From assembly GCA_019748055.1 (NCBI GenBank), contig JAIEQC010000009.1, positions 1-64,000 on the forward strand: a stretch of 64,000 nucleotides of DNA. The letters are read 5' to 3'. This stretch comes from Caulobacteraceae bacterium. Its GTDB lineage: Bacteria; Pseudomonadota; Alphaproteobacteria; Caulobacterales; Caulobacteraceae. The translations under genes were made by a program, and so were the position numbers. The notes below the pieces were generated by a model, which was not told where the DNA came from, made no database searches, and saw only the letters and a program-made list of their open reading frames with translations. Of this stretch, positions 1 through 7,532 are shown in pieces (the stretch's first letter is position 1; each line of letters opens with the position of its first letter).

Positions 1-141
1 CTCGGCGCCGGACTGGGCGGGGCGGCCGGCCCAGTCGAGGCGACGCAGCGGCGTGCGCTCGTCGCTCTGGGCCAAGGCGGCCGGGGCCGCGAACAGGGCC
101 GCGGCGGCGCAGGCGACGCTCAGCAACAGGGCGCGGGTCAC
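1..141 (-). CDS. Partial secreted protein of unknown function (N-terminus only)
   Basis: Only the first 47 codons are inside the window; the gene continues past the left edge. It opens with GTG at 141-139, preceded on the minus strand by a GGGAGG ribosome-binding site about five bases upstream. The N-terminus is a clear Sec signal peptide: positive residues, a hydrophobic run of Leu, Ala and Val, then a likely cleavage site after Ala-Leu-Ala before Gln-Ser-Asp. The visible mature part (Leu-Arg-Arg-Leu-Asp-Trp-Ala-Gly) is too short to assign a family. It is probably exported to the periplasm or outer membrane. Confidence 0.6.
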   Translation of the reverse strand, partial: MTRALLLSVACAAAALFAAPAALAQSDERTPLRRLDWAGRPAQSGAE

Positions 142-196
142 GCGGACCTCCCGACGATTGAGCGCTTAGACTAGGGGCGACGGGCTTGCGCGCGCG

Positions 197-970
197 TTAA
201 CGGGCGAGTCCGAAACGTCGTCTGACGGCCGTCTCGATCAGGCCGAGGATCAGGTTGAGCCCCAGGCCCATGGCCGCCAGCCAGGCCAGGCCCGCGATCA
301 TCTCGGCGGTGCGCAGGCGGTTGCCCGCCTCCAGGATGCGCCAGGCCAGGCCCTGGGTCGCGCCGGTGCCGGCCACGAACTCCGCCACCACGGCCCCGAC
401 GATGGCCAGTCCGGCGCCGATCCGCAGCCCCTCGACGGCGAACGGCAGGCTGGACGGCAGGCGCAGCCGCAGCAGGCGATCCCGGCGCGAGGCGCGGTGC
501 AGGTCGAACAGCTTCTCCAGATCCGGATCGGCCGAGGTCAGGCCGGTCAGGGTGGCCGAGAAAAGGGGGAACAGGGCCACGGCGGCGGCCAGGATCACCA
601 CCGACAGCTGGGCCCGGTCCAGCCCGACCCACAGGATCACCAGGGGCGCCACGGCCACCACGGGCGTGACCTGCAGCAGGGTGGCCAGCGGGCGCAGGGC
701 CCCGCGCGCGGCGGAATGCAGGCTGGCCGCGACCGCCGCCGCGCCGCCGACGACGGCGGCCAGCAGCAGGGCCTGCACGGCCTGCAGGAAGGTCTGCCCG
801 GCCGACGGGACCAGCCGGGGCGCGGCCTCGACCAGGGCGGCGCCGACGGCGCTGGGCGGAGGCAGCAGATAGACGGGTACGGCGAGGGTACGGCAGGCGA
901 CCTCCCACGCGGCCAGCAGGACGACGACCGAAAGGGCCCCGGCCAGACGCTCGAGCCACGCCCGGCTCAC
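197..970 (-). CDS. ABC transporter permease, SsuC/TauC/ThiX type
   Basis: This 257-residue inner-membrane protein has about six hydrophobic segments and the cytoplasmic coupling loop typical of BPD_transp_1 permeases (around residues 150-185). The conserved loop glycine appears replaced. It would form the channel of an importer together with the ATPase (967-1710) and the binding lipoprotein (1703-2734). The start overlaps the ATPase stop by four bases, so translation is probably coupled. Family membership is clear. The substrate is not readable from the permease; the NMT1/THI5-like binding protein hints at a thiamine-type pyrimidine, but sulfonates or similar molecules cannot be excluded. Confidence 0.85.
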   Translation of the reverse strand: MSRAWLERLAGALSVVVLLAAWEVACRTLAVPVYLLPPPSAVGAALVEAAPRLVPSAGQTFLQAVQALLLAAVVGGAAAVAASLHSAARGALRPLATLLQVTPVVAVAPLVILWVGLDRAQLSVVILAAAVALFPLFSATLTGLTSADPDLEKLFDLHRASRRDRLLRLRLPSSLPFAVEGLRIGAGLAIVGAVVAEFVAGTGATQGLAWRILEAGNRLRTAEMIAGLAWLAAMGLGLNLILGLIETAVRRRFGLAR

Positions 971-1710
971 GACGCGGGCTCCATGGTGGCGGCCAGGGCG
1001 GTCGAGACCTCGGTGACCGCGGCGCGGGTGGTCGCGGCGTCGCGGAAGCCGGGCGGGCGGGGCAGGTCGCCCGGCACGTCGACCCGCGCGGCGACCCGGC
1101 CCAGCGGGTCCAGCACGACGGCGGTGCGCGCAAGGAAGACCGCCTCCTCGACGTCATGGGTGACCAGAACGATCGCGGGCTTCGTCTCCGCCCAGGCCGC
1201 GTGCAGATCGTCGATCAGGCGGCGGCGGGTGACGGTGTCGAGCGCGGCGAAGGGTTCGTCCAGCAGAAGAAGGTCGGGTCGGGTCACCAGCGCGCGGGCC
1301 AGGGCGCAGCGCATGGCCATGCCGCCGGAGAGCTCGCGCGGCAGGGCGGTCAGGCGGTCGCCAAGGCCGACGGCGGACAGCTGATCGGTGGCGCGGGCCC
1401 GGGCTTCCGCACGGGCGACGCCCGCCAGCTCCAGCGGCAGGGCGACGTTGGTCAGGGCGTCGGCCCAGGGCATCAGGGTCGGGCTCTGGAAGACCATCGA
1501 GACGCGGCCGGGGGCGCTGGGCACGGCGCGGCCGTCGTCGGGTCGACGCAGGCCGGCCAGCAGGTTCAGGGCCGTCGACTTGCCGCTGCCCGAGGCGCCG
1601 ACGATCGCGGTGATCGTGCCGGGAAACAGGACCAGATCCAGCGGCCCGACCGTCCGTTCCGGGAAGCGGACCGTCGCCCCGTCCAGCGACGCGGCGGCGG
1701 CTTCAGCCAC
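967..1710 (-). CDS. ABC transporter ATP-binding protein, SsuB/TauB/ThiZ type
   Basis: This 247-residue nucleotide-binding protein powers the importer encoded around it. The Walker A motif GASGSGKST is at residues 38-46, the Q-loop glutamine at 75, the signature LSGG at 127-130 and Walker B with its catalytic glutamate in LLLLDEP near 147-153. The length is normal for the nitrate/sulfonate/taurine ATPase family. The gene overlaps both neighbours by a few bases, which indicates a tightly coupled three-gene operon on the minus strand. The protein acts at the cytoplasmic face of the inner membrane. Confidence 0.9.
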   Translation of the reverse strand: MAEAAAASLDGATVRFPERTVGPLDLVLFPGTITAIVGASGSGKSTALNLLAGLRRPDDGRAVPSAPGRVSMVFQSPTLMPWADALTNVALPLELAGVARAEARARATDQLSAVGLGDRLTALPRELSGGMAMRCALARALVTRPDLLLLDEPFAALDTVTRRRLIDDLHAAWAETKPAIVLVTHDVEEAVFLARTAVVLDPLGRVAARVDVPGDLPRPPGFRDAATTRAAVTEVSTALAATMEPAS

Positions 1711-2734
1711 GGCCCGGCAGGTACTGGGTGGTGAAGGCGTCGCGCCAGTTCAGGCCGGGGGGATAGACGCCGGCCTGAGACGCCACGTCGTAGAAGGCGC
1801 GCCAGCGCTCCTCGGTCATCGTGCCGAGACCGTACAGAGCCGCGTCCCCGCCCGACACGACGGCGTACTCCCGCATCCGGGCCCGGGCCTGATCCAGGAC
1901 GTCCTGGGTCATCTCCGGATTGTCCTTGCGGATCAGGGCGTCGGCGGCCTTCGCGTCGCCCTGCATGTAGTCGCGCCAGCCCTCGGCGGTGGCCGCCAGG
2001 AAGGCGCGCAGCGAGGCGGCGTTGTCCCGCGCGAAGGCGTCGGGCGCCAGCACCATGCAGGCGTAGGAGGGATAGCCCTCGTCGGCCAGCAGGAAGACCC
2101 GCGGCTCGAACCCCGCCTCCTTCTGGATCGTGTAAGGCTCGGAGGTCAGATAGCCCTGCTGCACCGCCCTTTCGTCGGCCAGGAAGGGGGCGGAGTTGAA
2201 GTTGTAGGTGCGGACCTGATCGTCGGTGAAGCCGTACCTGGCCTTCAGCCAGACCCAGAAGGCGTCGCGCGAGGCGGCGGCCAGAAGGAAGGGGCGGCCG
2301 GCCAGGTCGGCGATCGTCTCCAGCGCCGGATCGGGGTGGGCGATCAGGACCTGGGGGTCCTTCTGGAAGAAGGCGGCGACGGCCTTCACCGGCGCGCCCT
2401 CGGCGACGAGGTTCATCGGGATGAAGCTGTTGGACCCCATGCCCAGCTCGACCGCGCCGGCGGCCAGCAGCTGGGGCACGTTCACGCCGGGCCCGCCCTG
2501 GACGATCTGGACGTTCAGGCCGCGCCGCGCATAGGCCCCCGAGGCCAGCGCCTGATAGAAGCCGCCGTGCTCGGCCTGGGCGCGCCAGTCGGTGGCGAAG
2601 CGGATGCGGACGCGCCCCTCGTCGTCGACCTGGGGCTCCGACCCGCCGCACGCGGACAGGGCCAAGGCCGCGCCCCCGGCCAGGACGGCGCGGCGGTCGG
2701 GCAGGGCGGATGACGTCAGGCGGCGCATGGCCAA
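1703..2734 (-). CDS. ABC transporter substrate-binding lipoprotein, NMT1/THI5-like
   Basis: This 343-residue protein starts with a signal containing an Arg-Arg pair and ends its leader at a lipobox (Leu-Ser-Ala-Cys near residue 29), so it is probably a lipoprotein. The mature N-terminus has the family pattern Phe-Ala-Thr-Asp-Trp followed by His-Gly-Gly-Phe-Tyr-Gln-Ala, then Gly-Leu-Asn-Val and a Gly-Gly-Pro motif, as in NMT1/THI5-type pyrimidine binders and related SsuA/TauA proteins. It delivers substrate to the adjacent permease and ATPase. No TPP riboswitch is visible upstream, so a thiamine-precursor role is only a hypothesis. Confidence 0.82.
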   Translation of the reverse strand: MAMRRLTSSALPDRRAVLAGGAALALSACGGSEPQVDDEGRVRIRFATDWRAQAEHGGFYQALASGAYARRGLNVQIVQGGPGVNVPQLLAAGAVELGMGSNSFIPMNLVAEGAPVKAVAAFFQKDPQVLIAHPDPALETIADLAGRPFLLAAASRDAFWVWLKARYGFTDDQVRTYNFNSAPFLADERAVQQGYLTSEPYTIQKEAGFEPRVFLLADEGYPSYACMVLAPDAFARDNAASLRAFLAATAEGWRDYMQGDAKAADALIRKDNPEMTQDVLDQARARMREYAVVSGGDAALYGLGTMTEERWRAFYDVASQAGVYPPGLNWRDAFTTQYLPGRG

Positions 2735-2765
2735 GGCATAGGGCGAGCGCGCGGGCTTGGGAAGG

Positions 2766-3428
2766 TCAGCGGCGCCGCTGGACGATCAGCCGCGCGGCGT
2801 GCTCGCGCAGGAAGACGGGCGGGGTGTTGGACATGGAGCGGCCGGCTGCGTCCATGTAGTCCATCAGGGTGACGATCATCGGCCCGAGGGGGTTGTCGCC
2901 CGTGACGATCTCGCCGGTGACGGGGTCGACGGAGATGCCTTCGAAGGGGTCAGCCGCGGGGACGGTCTCACCGGATTCCGTCATGATCAACTCCCCAGGG
3001 GGCAACTGAGCCCATGCTTCGGAAGCCGTGCCCGATGCTGTTCCATCAGCTGCGGCCGCCTCCTGCACCTCCTGCTCGGCCAGCCAGGCGTCGATCTCCT
3101 CGTCGGTCATGGCGTCGAAGTCGGGCATGTCGCCCGTCTCGGCCGTGGCGGGGATCAGGGCCATGAAGCTGTCCGTCATGCCCTGGACCGACGTCAGGAG
3201 CTCGGAGTTGACCTCGTACTTCGTGGCCGCCGCGACAGGGCCGGCGCAGAGGTAGCCGAGCAGGAACTCCGCGGCGTCGGCGGCGCCGGACGAGGCGGCG
3301 ACGGCGGCGTCGACGTTGGTTTCCAGACAGGCCTCGGCGTTGGCATAGGCGGCGGGCCGGTCCTGGGCGGCGGCGCCCGTGGCGCAGGCGGTGAACAGGA
3401 CGGCGATGACGGACGCGGCGACGCGCAT
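2766..3428 (-). CDS. Secreted protein of unknown function
   Basis: The protein is 220 residues if started at the ATG at 3428-3426, which has GGGGAG just upstream and is followed directly by a signal peptide ending in Gly-Ala-Ala-Ala-Gln. An in-frame start further upstream (3512) would bury this signal. The mature part has two cysteines, an acidic middle and a basic C-terminus ending in three arginines. I recognise no family. It precedes the ABC importer operon by 31 bases on the same strand and could be co-transcribed, but nothing in the protein ties it to transport. Confidence 0.65.
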   Translation of the reverse strand: MRVAASVIAVLFTACATGAAAQDRPAAYANAEACLETNVDAAVAASSGAADAAEFLLGYLCAGPVAAATKYEVNSELLTSVQGMTDSFMALIPATAETGDMPDFDAMTDEEIDAWLAEQEVQEAAAADGTASGTASEAWAQLPPGELIMTESGETVPAADPFEGISVDPVTGEIVTGDNPLGPMIVTLMDYMDAAGRSMSNTPPVFLREHAARLIVQRRR

Positions 3429-4106
3429 GGTGACGAACTCCCCCTCTGGATGAGGCAGGATACCGCCGTCGGTTGAAACCGCCACTGAAAAGGGAAGAAA
3501 GGTCCGGCTCATGTCGTGAGCGACCTCGTCGCCGACACGGAGCCGGAATTGAGCGGGGGGACGAGGCTCCCCGGCGGACCGGTTCGCTTCGTCCCCCCGC
3601 CAAGTCCGGGTTGGACTTGGCCGTTGAGGTTCAGGACCTTGGCCTTGCTGCGGCGGGGCGAACCCCGACGAAGGTCGGCTGCATCCTGTCGCACTCAGGG
3701 TCTCCGGCGTTCCGCAGGTCGAGCCTGCGCCGTCCGTCGATCCCGATCCGGTTCTCCGTGAACCCGCCGGCCGAAGCCATTGGAGTTCGGGAGCCTGGAT
3801 CCTGCCTCCCGCCCGTCGAGTCCGAAGACCTCCCGAAGCGTCGGGTCAGAGAGCCGGGCCGGTTCGCCTTGAGCCCCGGGTCTCCCCGGTTTTCCGCGCC
3901 GCCGTGTCCCTCGGCCCGTTGACGTTCCGACGAAACCGGGTATGAGGCAAGCGCCCGATCTCGACCCGCTGTGCGAAAGCCGCCCGCGATCGGTGCATAA
4001 CCCTGTGCATATCTGTGGACGGACGAAATTCGCTGTGCGGATTCAGCGGTTTACGTCATCCACAGAAAGCGGTGCCTCCCGCCCTGCTGGCTCAGGAGCC
4101 GACGCC
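3429..4106. other. 678-bp gap without a convincing gene, hairpin-rich
   Basis: No reading frame here looks like a protein. The left part holds several strong inverted repeats (listed separately, 3553-3665). The right part has 8-bp arms TCTGTGGA and TCCACAGA at 4012-4019 and 4059-4066 with a 39-base spacer, just downstream of the minus-strand nucleotidyltransferase gene. The promoter of the gene at 2766-3428 must lie in the left part. The remainder may be a degraded gene or an untranslated RNA; I see nothing that decides. Confidence 0.5.
3553..3665. other. Three consecutive hairpins, possible structured RNA or leader
   Basis: Perfect inverted repeats follow one another. The first has 12-bp arms (GCGGGGGGACGA at 3553-3564 and its complement at 3589-3600). 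The second has 8-bp arms CCAAGTCC and GGACTTGG at 3600-3607 and 3613-3620 around a five-base loop. The third is a short CGGGG-CGAA-CCCCG hairpin near 3653-3666. None has a T-tract, so they are not plain intrinsic terminators. They could be part of the leader of the gene at 2766-3428 or a small RNA. Confidence 0.35.
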
Positions 4107-5099
4107 TCAGAAGGACATGAGGTCCTGCCGATCGATCTCACGCAGCGACCGTTCGATGGGTTCCGCCCAGCCTTTCGCTCCCCGGGCCGAGGCGTCGGTC
4201 AGGGCGTCGGACAGGGCAAAGGGATCGTTCTGCCGGAGCGCGTCCAGCATGGCCGTCGCCTGGGCGAGGTCCTTCGCACGCTTCACCCGGCTTCCCGCGT
4301 CGCGTTTCTGCGCGAGGATGAGCTTGTGAACGGCGAAGCGCGCCGGTTGCGGCACGTCCACGAGAATGCCCGCGCCCCAGAGCGCGGCCACCTGAACCGG
4401 GGCCTCTATCAGCCAGGCGAGGTGCTGGAGCGGCGCGGCGCCGGCCCGTAGATCCTCCAGAGGCACGGGGTTCTGGTCCGATCGCTTACGGATCGGGGCG
4501 ACGAGGTCGACGAGATAACCCTGGGCGTTGCGGAACCGAGATGGCGGAGCCAGCGGCTTGAGCTGAGGGACGCCCTCGAACGTCGGATCAGCCCGCCGCA
4601 GGATCGCCTCGAAGCGTTCCGGCGGCTCCGACCGGAGCGCGAGGTTTGCTGTGGCGAGATCGACGTCGGCCGTCATGAGGCTGGGCGCGGGCAGGCGGGT
4701 TCCGGCCAGCGGCTCGCTCAGACCGTACGCCGCCGTGCCGACGAGGACGGCGCCCGCTTTGAACAGGCCGGCCCACGCCAGCGCGTCCAGGATCGCACCC
4801 ATGGTTCGGTCAGGGCCGGCCAGGCCTTGTCGCCGCAGCATGGACACCAGCCGCCGACGGTCGGCCGCCGCGGCGGTGCCGCGTCGGAGGGCCTCGGCCG
4901 CCTGTTCCACCTCAGGGTCGTTCGCTCGCCCGAGGAAGCGGTCGACGCGGGTGATGCCCACCGGCAGCTTGGCGTAGACGTATTCGACGCCTTCCAAGGT
5001 GCGACGATAGACGGACCCTGCGGCCGGCGCGGTTTCCAGCTGCTGCACCAGCTCGCTGTAAAGCGTCTGCAGGGTCGGAGACAGCGGGCCAAGCTTCAT
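4107..5099 (-). CDS. GSU2403-family nucleotidyltransferase-fold protein
   Basis: This 330-residue protein has a nucleotidyltransferase core: the turn motif Gly-Thr-Ala-Ala-Tyr at 121-125 and the acidic strand Thr-Ala-Asp-Val-Asp-Leu-Ala at 143-149, which would carry the catalytic aspartates. The N-terminal helical part and the C-terminal region rich in Arg and Lys match the GSU2403-type layout. The biochemical function of this family is not established; nucleotidyltransferase folds are also found in AbiEii-type toxins. The ATG touches a 9-bp palindrome (5099-5128), so the transcript may be leaderless and autoregulated. No partner antitoxin gene lies next to it. Confidence 0.7.
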   Translation of the reverse strand: MKLGPLSPTLQTLYSELVQQLETAPAAGSVYRRTLEGVEYVYAKLPVGITRVDRFLGRANDPEVEQAAEALRRGTAAAADRRRLVSMLRRQGLAGPDRTMGAILDALAWAGLFKAGAVLVGTAAYGLSEPLAGTRLPAPSLMTADVDLATANLALRSEPPERFEAILRRADPTFEGVPQLKPLAPPSRFRNAQGYLVDLVAPIRKRSDQNPVPLEDLRAGAAPLQHLAWLIEAPVQVAALWGAGILVDVPQPARFAVHKLILAQKRDAGSRVKRAKDLAQATAMLDALRQNDPFALSDALTDASARGAKGWAEPIERSLREIDRQDLMSF

Positions 5100-5128
5100 A
5101 CAGACAGTATTGCTGGATTCTGTCTGTA
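5099..5128. promoter_or_regulatory. Palindrome at the start codon of the nucleotidyltransferase gene
   Basis: Arms TACAGACAG (5099-5107) and CTGTCTGTA (5120-5128) are perfect complements separated by 12 bases. The left arm overlaps the first base of the ATG of the minus-strand gene (5099-5097). This placement fits an operator covering a leaderless promoter, with a possible minus-strand -10-like TACTGT inside it. A hairpin in an mRNA leader is the alternative. Confidence 0.45.
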
Positions 5129-5130
5129 AG

Positions 5131-6948
5131 TCACCCCGCCAGAGCGGCCTTCTTCTCCTCGATCTCCAGCCAGTCGGCCTCGGCCTGTTCGAGATCGGCG
5201 CGGGCTTTTTCGGCGGCCTTCATGGCGCGGTCGAAGGCGGCGGGGTCTCGGGCGTAGAGGTCGGGGTCGGCCAGCGTCGCTTCGTGCCGGGCGATCTCGG
5301 CGGGGAGGGTTTCCATGAGGCGCTCGACCTCCTCGAGGCGGCGGGCGTCCTTGTAGGAGAGCTTGGCGGGTTTGCGGTCGGGGGTCGGAGCCTGGGGCTG
5401 GCCCCCTCCACCGCTTCGCGGTCCCCCTCCCCCGATGGGGGAGGATTGGGGCGGCGTGAGGAAGCCCGGGTTCTGGCGCAGGAAGTCGGTCCAGCCGCCG
5501 GGGGTTTCGACCAGGTCGCCGCGGCCGTTGAGGGCGATGGTGGAGGTGGCGAGGCGGTCCACGAAGTCGCGGTCGTGGCTGACCAGGATCAGGGTGCCAT
5601 CGTAGGTCTCGAGCAGCTCTTCCAGCTTGTCGAGCGTGTCCATGTCGAGGTCGTTGGTGGGCTCGTCGAGCACCAGCAGGTTGGCGGGTTTGGCCAGGGC
5701 GCGGGCCAGAAGCAGGCGGTTCCGCTCTCCGCCGGAGAGGGTGGAGATGGGCTGTTTCAGCTGGCTTTCCTGGAACAGGAAGTCCTTGGCGTAGGCGGCG
5801 ACGTGCTTGGAGTGGCCGCGCACCAGGATGCTGTCGCCGCCGCCGGGCGTCAGCGCGTCCCACAGGGTCATGTCGGACTTCAGCCCCTCGCGCGACTGGT
5901 CGAGGTAGACGGGGTCCAGATTGGCCCCGAGGCGGATCGTCCCCGTGTCGGCGGGCAGTTCGCCCAGCAGCAGCTTGACCAGGGTCGTCTTGCCCGCGCC
6001 GTTCGGGCCGACGATGGCCAGGCGGTCGCCGCGCATGACGCGGGTGGTGAAGGGCTTCAGGATGACGCGGTCGCCGAAGCCTTTCGAGACGCCCTTCAGC
6101 TCGGCCACCAGCTTGCCGGACGAGACGCCGGCGTCGACGCCGAGGTTCAGCTCCTTCGGCAGATCCTTCATCCGCTCGGCGCGGTCGGCGCGCATGGCCA
6201 TGAGCGCCCGCGCGCGGCCCTCGTTGCGGGTCCGCTGGGCGGTGATGGAGCGGTAGAAGGTGTAGGTTTCGGCTTCGATCTTCCTGGTCAGGCGGCGCAG
6301 GCTCTCCGCCTCTTCGTCCATGACCTTGGCGGCCCAGTCGTCGAAGGCCTTGAAGCCCTTGTCCAGCGTGCGGACGCGGCGGTGCTCCAGCCAGTGCACT
6401 CGGTCGGTGACGCGGTTCAGGAAGGCGCGGTCGTGGCTGACCACGAGCACGGCGAAACGGGCCTGGAGCAGTTCGTTCTCGAGCAGTTCGATGGCCAGGA
6501 CGTCGAGGTGGTTGGTCGGCTCGTCCAGCAGCAGCAGGTCGGGCGCTTCGGCGAACGCCTTGGCCAGCGCCGCGCGGCGGGTCTCGCCGCCCGACAGGTT
6601 CACGGCGGGCTTGTTAGGGTCGAGGCCGAAGGTGGTCAGCCAGGCCTCGGCGTCCCAGCGCTCGGCGGCGCCGGAGGCGGCGTAGTCCAGAAGCGTGTCG
6701 CCGGTGATAAGCGGCTCCTGCGGCACATAGGCGAAACGGGTGCCGGCCTGGACGGAGCGGTCGCCGGCGTCGGGTTCGACCAGGCCCATGACCAGCTTCA
6801 TCAGCGTGGACTTGCCCGCGCCGTTGCGGCCGACGAGGGCGGCGCGGCTGCGCGGCTCGATGGCCAGATCGACGCCGTCGAACAGCGGGCGCGGACCGTC
6901 CTGGAGGCGGACGTCCTTGAGGGCGACGAGAGGCGGGCGCGCGGCCAT
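5131..6948 (-). CDS. uup: ABC-F family ATPase Uup
   Basis: This is a 605-residue cytoplasmic twin-ATPase of the ABC-F family, which acts on ribosomes or branched DNA intermediates rather than in transport. The first domain has Walker A at 40-47, LSGGE at 118-122 and LLLLDEP near 138-144. The second has Walker A at 314-322 and LSGGE at 404-408. The two are joined by the long ABC-F linker helices (about 205-280). Residues 530-605 form the C-terminal coiled coil typical of Uup. The start chosen (ATG at 6948) begins directly before the first domain; an upstream in-frame extension would run antisense through the YcgN-like gene. Residues about 499-519, rich in Gly and Pro, are encoded by a REP-like repeat. 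Confidence 0.92.
   Translation of the reverse strand: MAARPPLVALKDVRLQDGPRPLFDGVDLAIEPRSRAALVGRNGAGKSTLMKLVMGLVEPDAGDRSVQAGTRFAYVPQEPLITGDTLLDYAASGAAERWDAEAWLTTFGLDPNKPAVNLSGGETRRAALAKAFAEAPDLLLLDEPTNHLDVLAIELLENELLQARFAVLVVSHDRAFLNRVTDRVHWLEHRRVRTLDKGFKAFDDWAAKVMDEEAESLRRLTRKIEAETYTFYRSITAQRTRNEGRARALMAMRADRAERMKDLPKELNLGVDAGVSSGKLVAELKGVSKGFGDRVILKPFTTRVMRGDRLAIVGPNGAGKTTLVKLLLGELPADTGTIRLGANLDPVYLDQSREGLKSDMTLWDALTPGGGDSILVRGHSKHVAAYAKDFLFQESQLKQPISTLSGGERNRLLLARALAKPANLLVLDEPTNDLDMDTLDKLEELLETYDGTLILVSHDRDFVDRLATSTIALNGRGDLVETPGGWTDFLRQNPGFLTPPQSSPIGGGGPRSGGGGQPQAPTPDRKPAKLSYKDARRLEEVERLMETLPAEIARHEATLADPDLYARDPAAFDRAMKAAEKARADLEQAEADWLEIEEKKAALAG
5401..5450. repeat. REP-like palindromic repeat inside uup
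   Basis: The sequence contains CCCCCTCCACCGCTTCGCGG, then CCCCCTCCCCC and TGGGGGAGGATT. This is the same element found between the GTA genes at 19193-19330, 20568-20622 and 22467-22597. Here it lies in frame inside uup and is read as a Gly/Pro-rich linker between the second ATPase domain and the C-terminal coiled coil. Confidence 0.8.
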
Positions 6949-6984
6949 GGTGCGTTGCGGAACGGGAGCGGCTAAGGGGAGGGC

Positions 6985-7491
6985 GTGGACATAGAGCCTT
7001 CCGACCCCCTCTCCAAGCCGTTCTGGGAAGCCAAGACGTTGGAGGAGATGAGCCCGCAAGAATGGGAGAGCCTGTGCGACGGGTGCGGGCTGTGCTGTCT
7101 GGTGCGGTTCGAGGACGAGGACACCGGCGAGGTGATCCCGACCAAGGTGCACTGCCGCCTGTTCGATCCGGACGTCTGTCGGTGCTCCGACTATGAGAAC
7201 CGCAAGGTTCATGTTCCGGACTGCATCCAGCTGACGCCGCACAACATCGAGGCGCTGGAATGGATGCCCAGGAGCTGCGCCTATCGCCGGCTGCATGAGG
7301 GGCGGGACCTGGCCTGGTGGCATCCGCTGGTCAGCGGCGATCCGGAGACGGTGCACGCCGCGGGCGTTTCCATCCGCAACCAGACGGTTTCCGAAGACAC
7401 CCTGGCCGAGGAAGAGGACGCGCTGGACCTTGAAGCGCCGGAATGGCTGGCGGAGCGGGGCGTCGGTCCGGTAACCAAAAATCAGGGTTAG
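6985..7491 (+). CDS. YcgN-family (UPF0260) cysteine-cluster protein
   Basis: This 168-residue protein carries the family's cysteine pattern: Cys-Asp-Gly-Cys-Gly-Leu-Cys-Cys near residues 31-38 and further Cys-containing motifs (Cys-Arg-Leu-Phe, Val-Cys-Arg-Cys, Pro-Asp-Cys-Ile) that suggest metal or Fe-S binding. The start is GTG at 6985 with GGGGAGGG just upstream. It is divergently transcribed from uup with only 36 bases between the start codons, so the two promoters must overlap or lie within coding sequence. The family's biochemical role is unknown. Confidence 0.85.
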   Translation: MDIEPSDPLSKPFWEAKTLEEMSPQEWESLCDGCGLCCLVRFEDEDTGEVIPTKVHCRLFDPDVCRCSDYENRKVHVPDCIQLTPHNIEALEWMPRSCAYRRLHEGRDLAWWHPLVSGDPETVHAAGVSIRNQTVSEDTLAEEEDALDLEAPEWLAERGVGPVTKNQG

Positions 7492-7532
7492 CGGAGGCAG
7501 TCTGGAGCATTCAGGCGGTTGGGGAATGCCGG

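Noticed and set aside
2735-3900. TPP riboswitch upstream of the NMT1/THI5-type importer
   Set aside because: The conserved CUGAGA and ACCUGA-type segments of a THI box were not found on the minus strand.
4012-4066. Replication origin suggested by TGTGGA/TCCACA DnaA-box-like words
   Set aside because: There are only two imperfect words, no AT-rich unwinding region and no dnaA, dnaN or hemE neighbours.
5110-6975. Long plus-strand open frame opposite uup (621 codons)
   Set aside because: It is a shadow of the minus-strand uup gene. High GC keeps antisense frames open, and no protein motif is visible.
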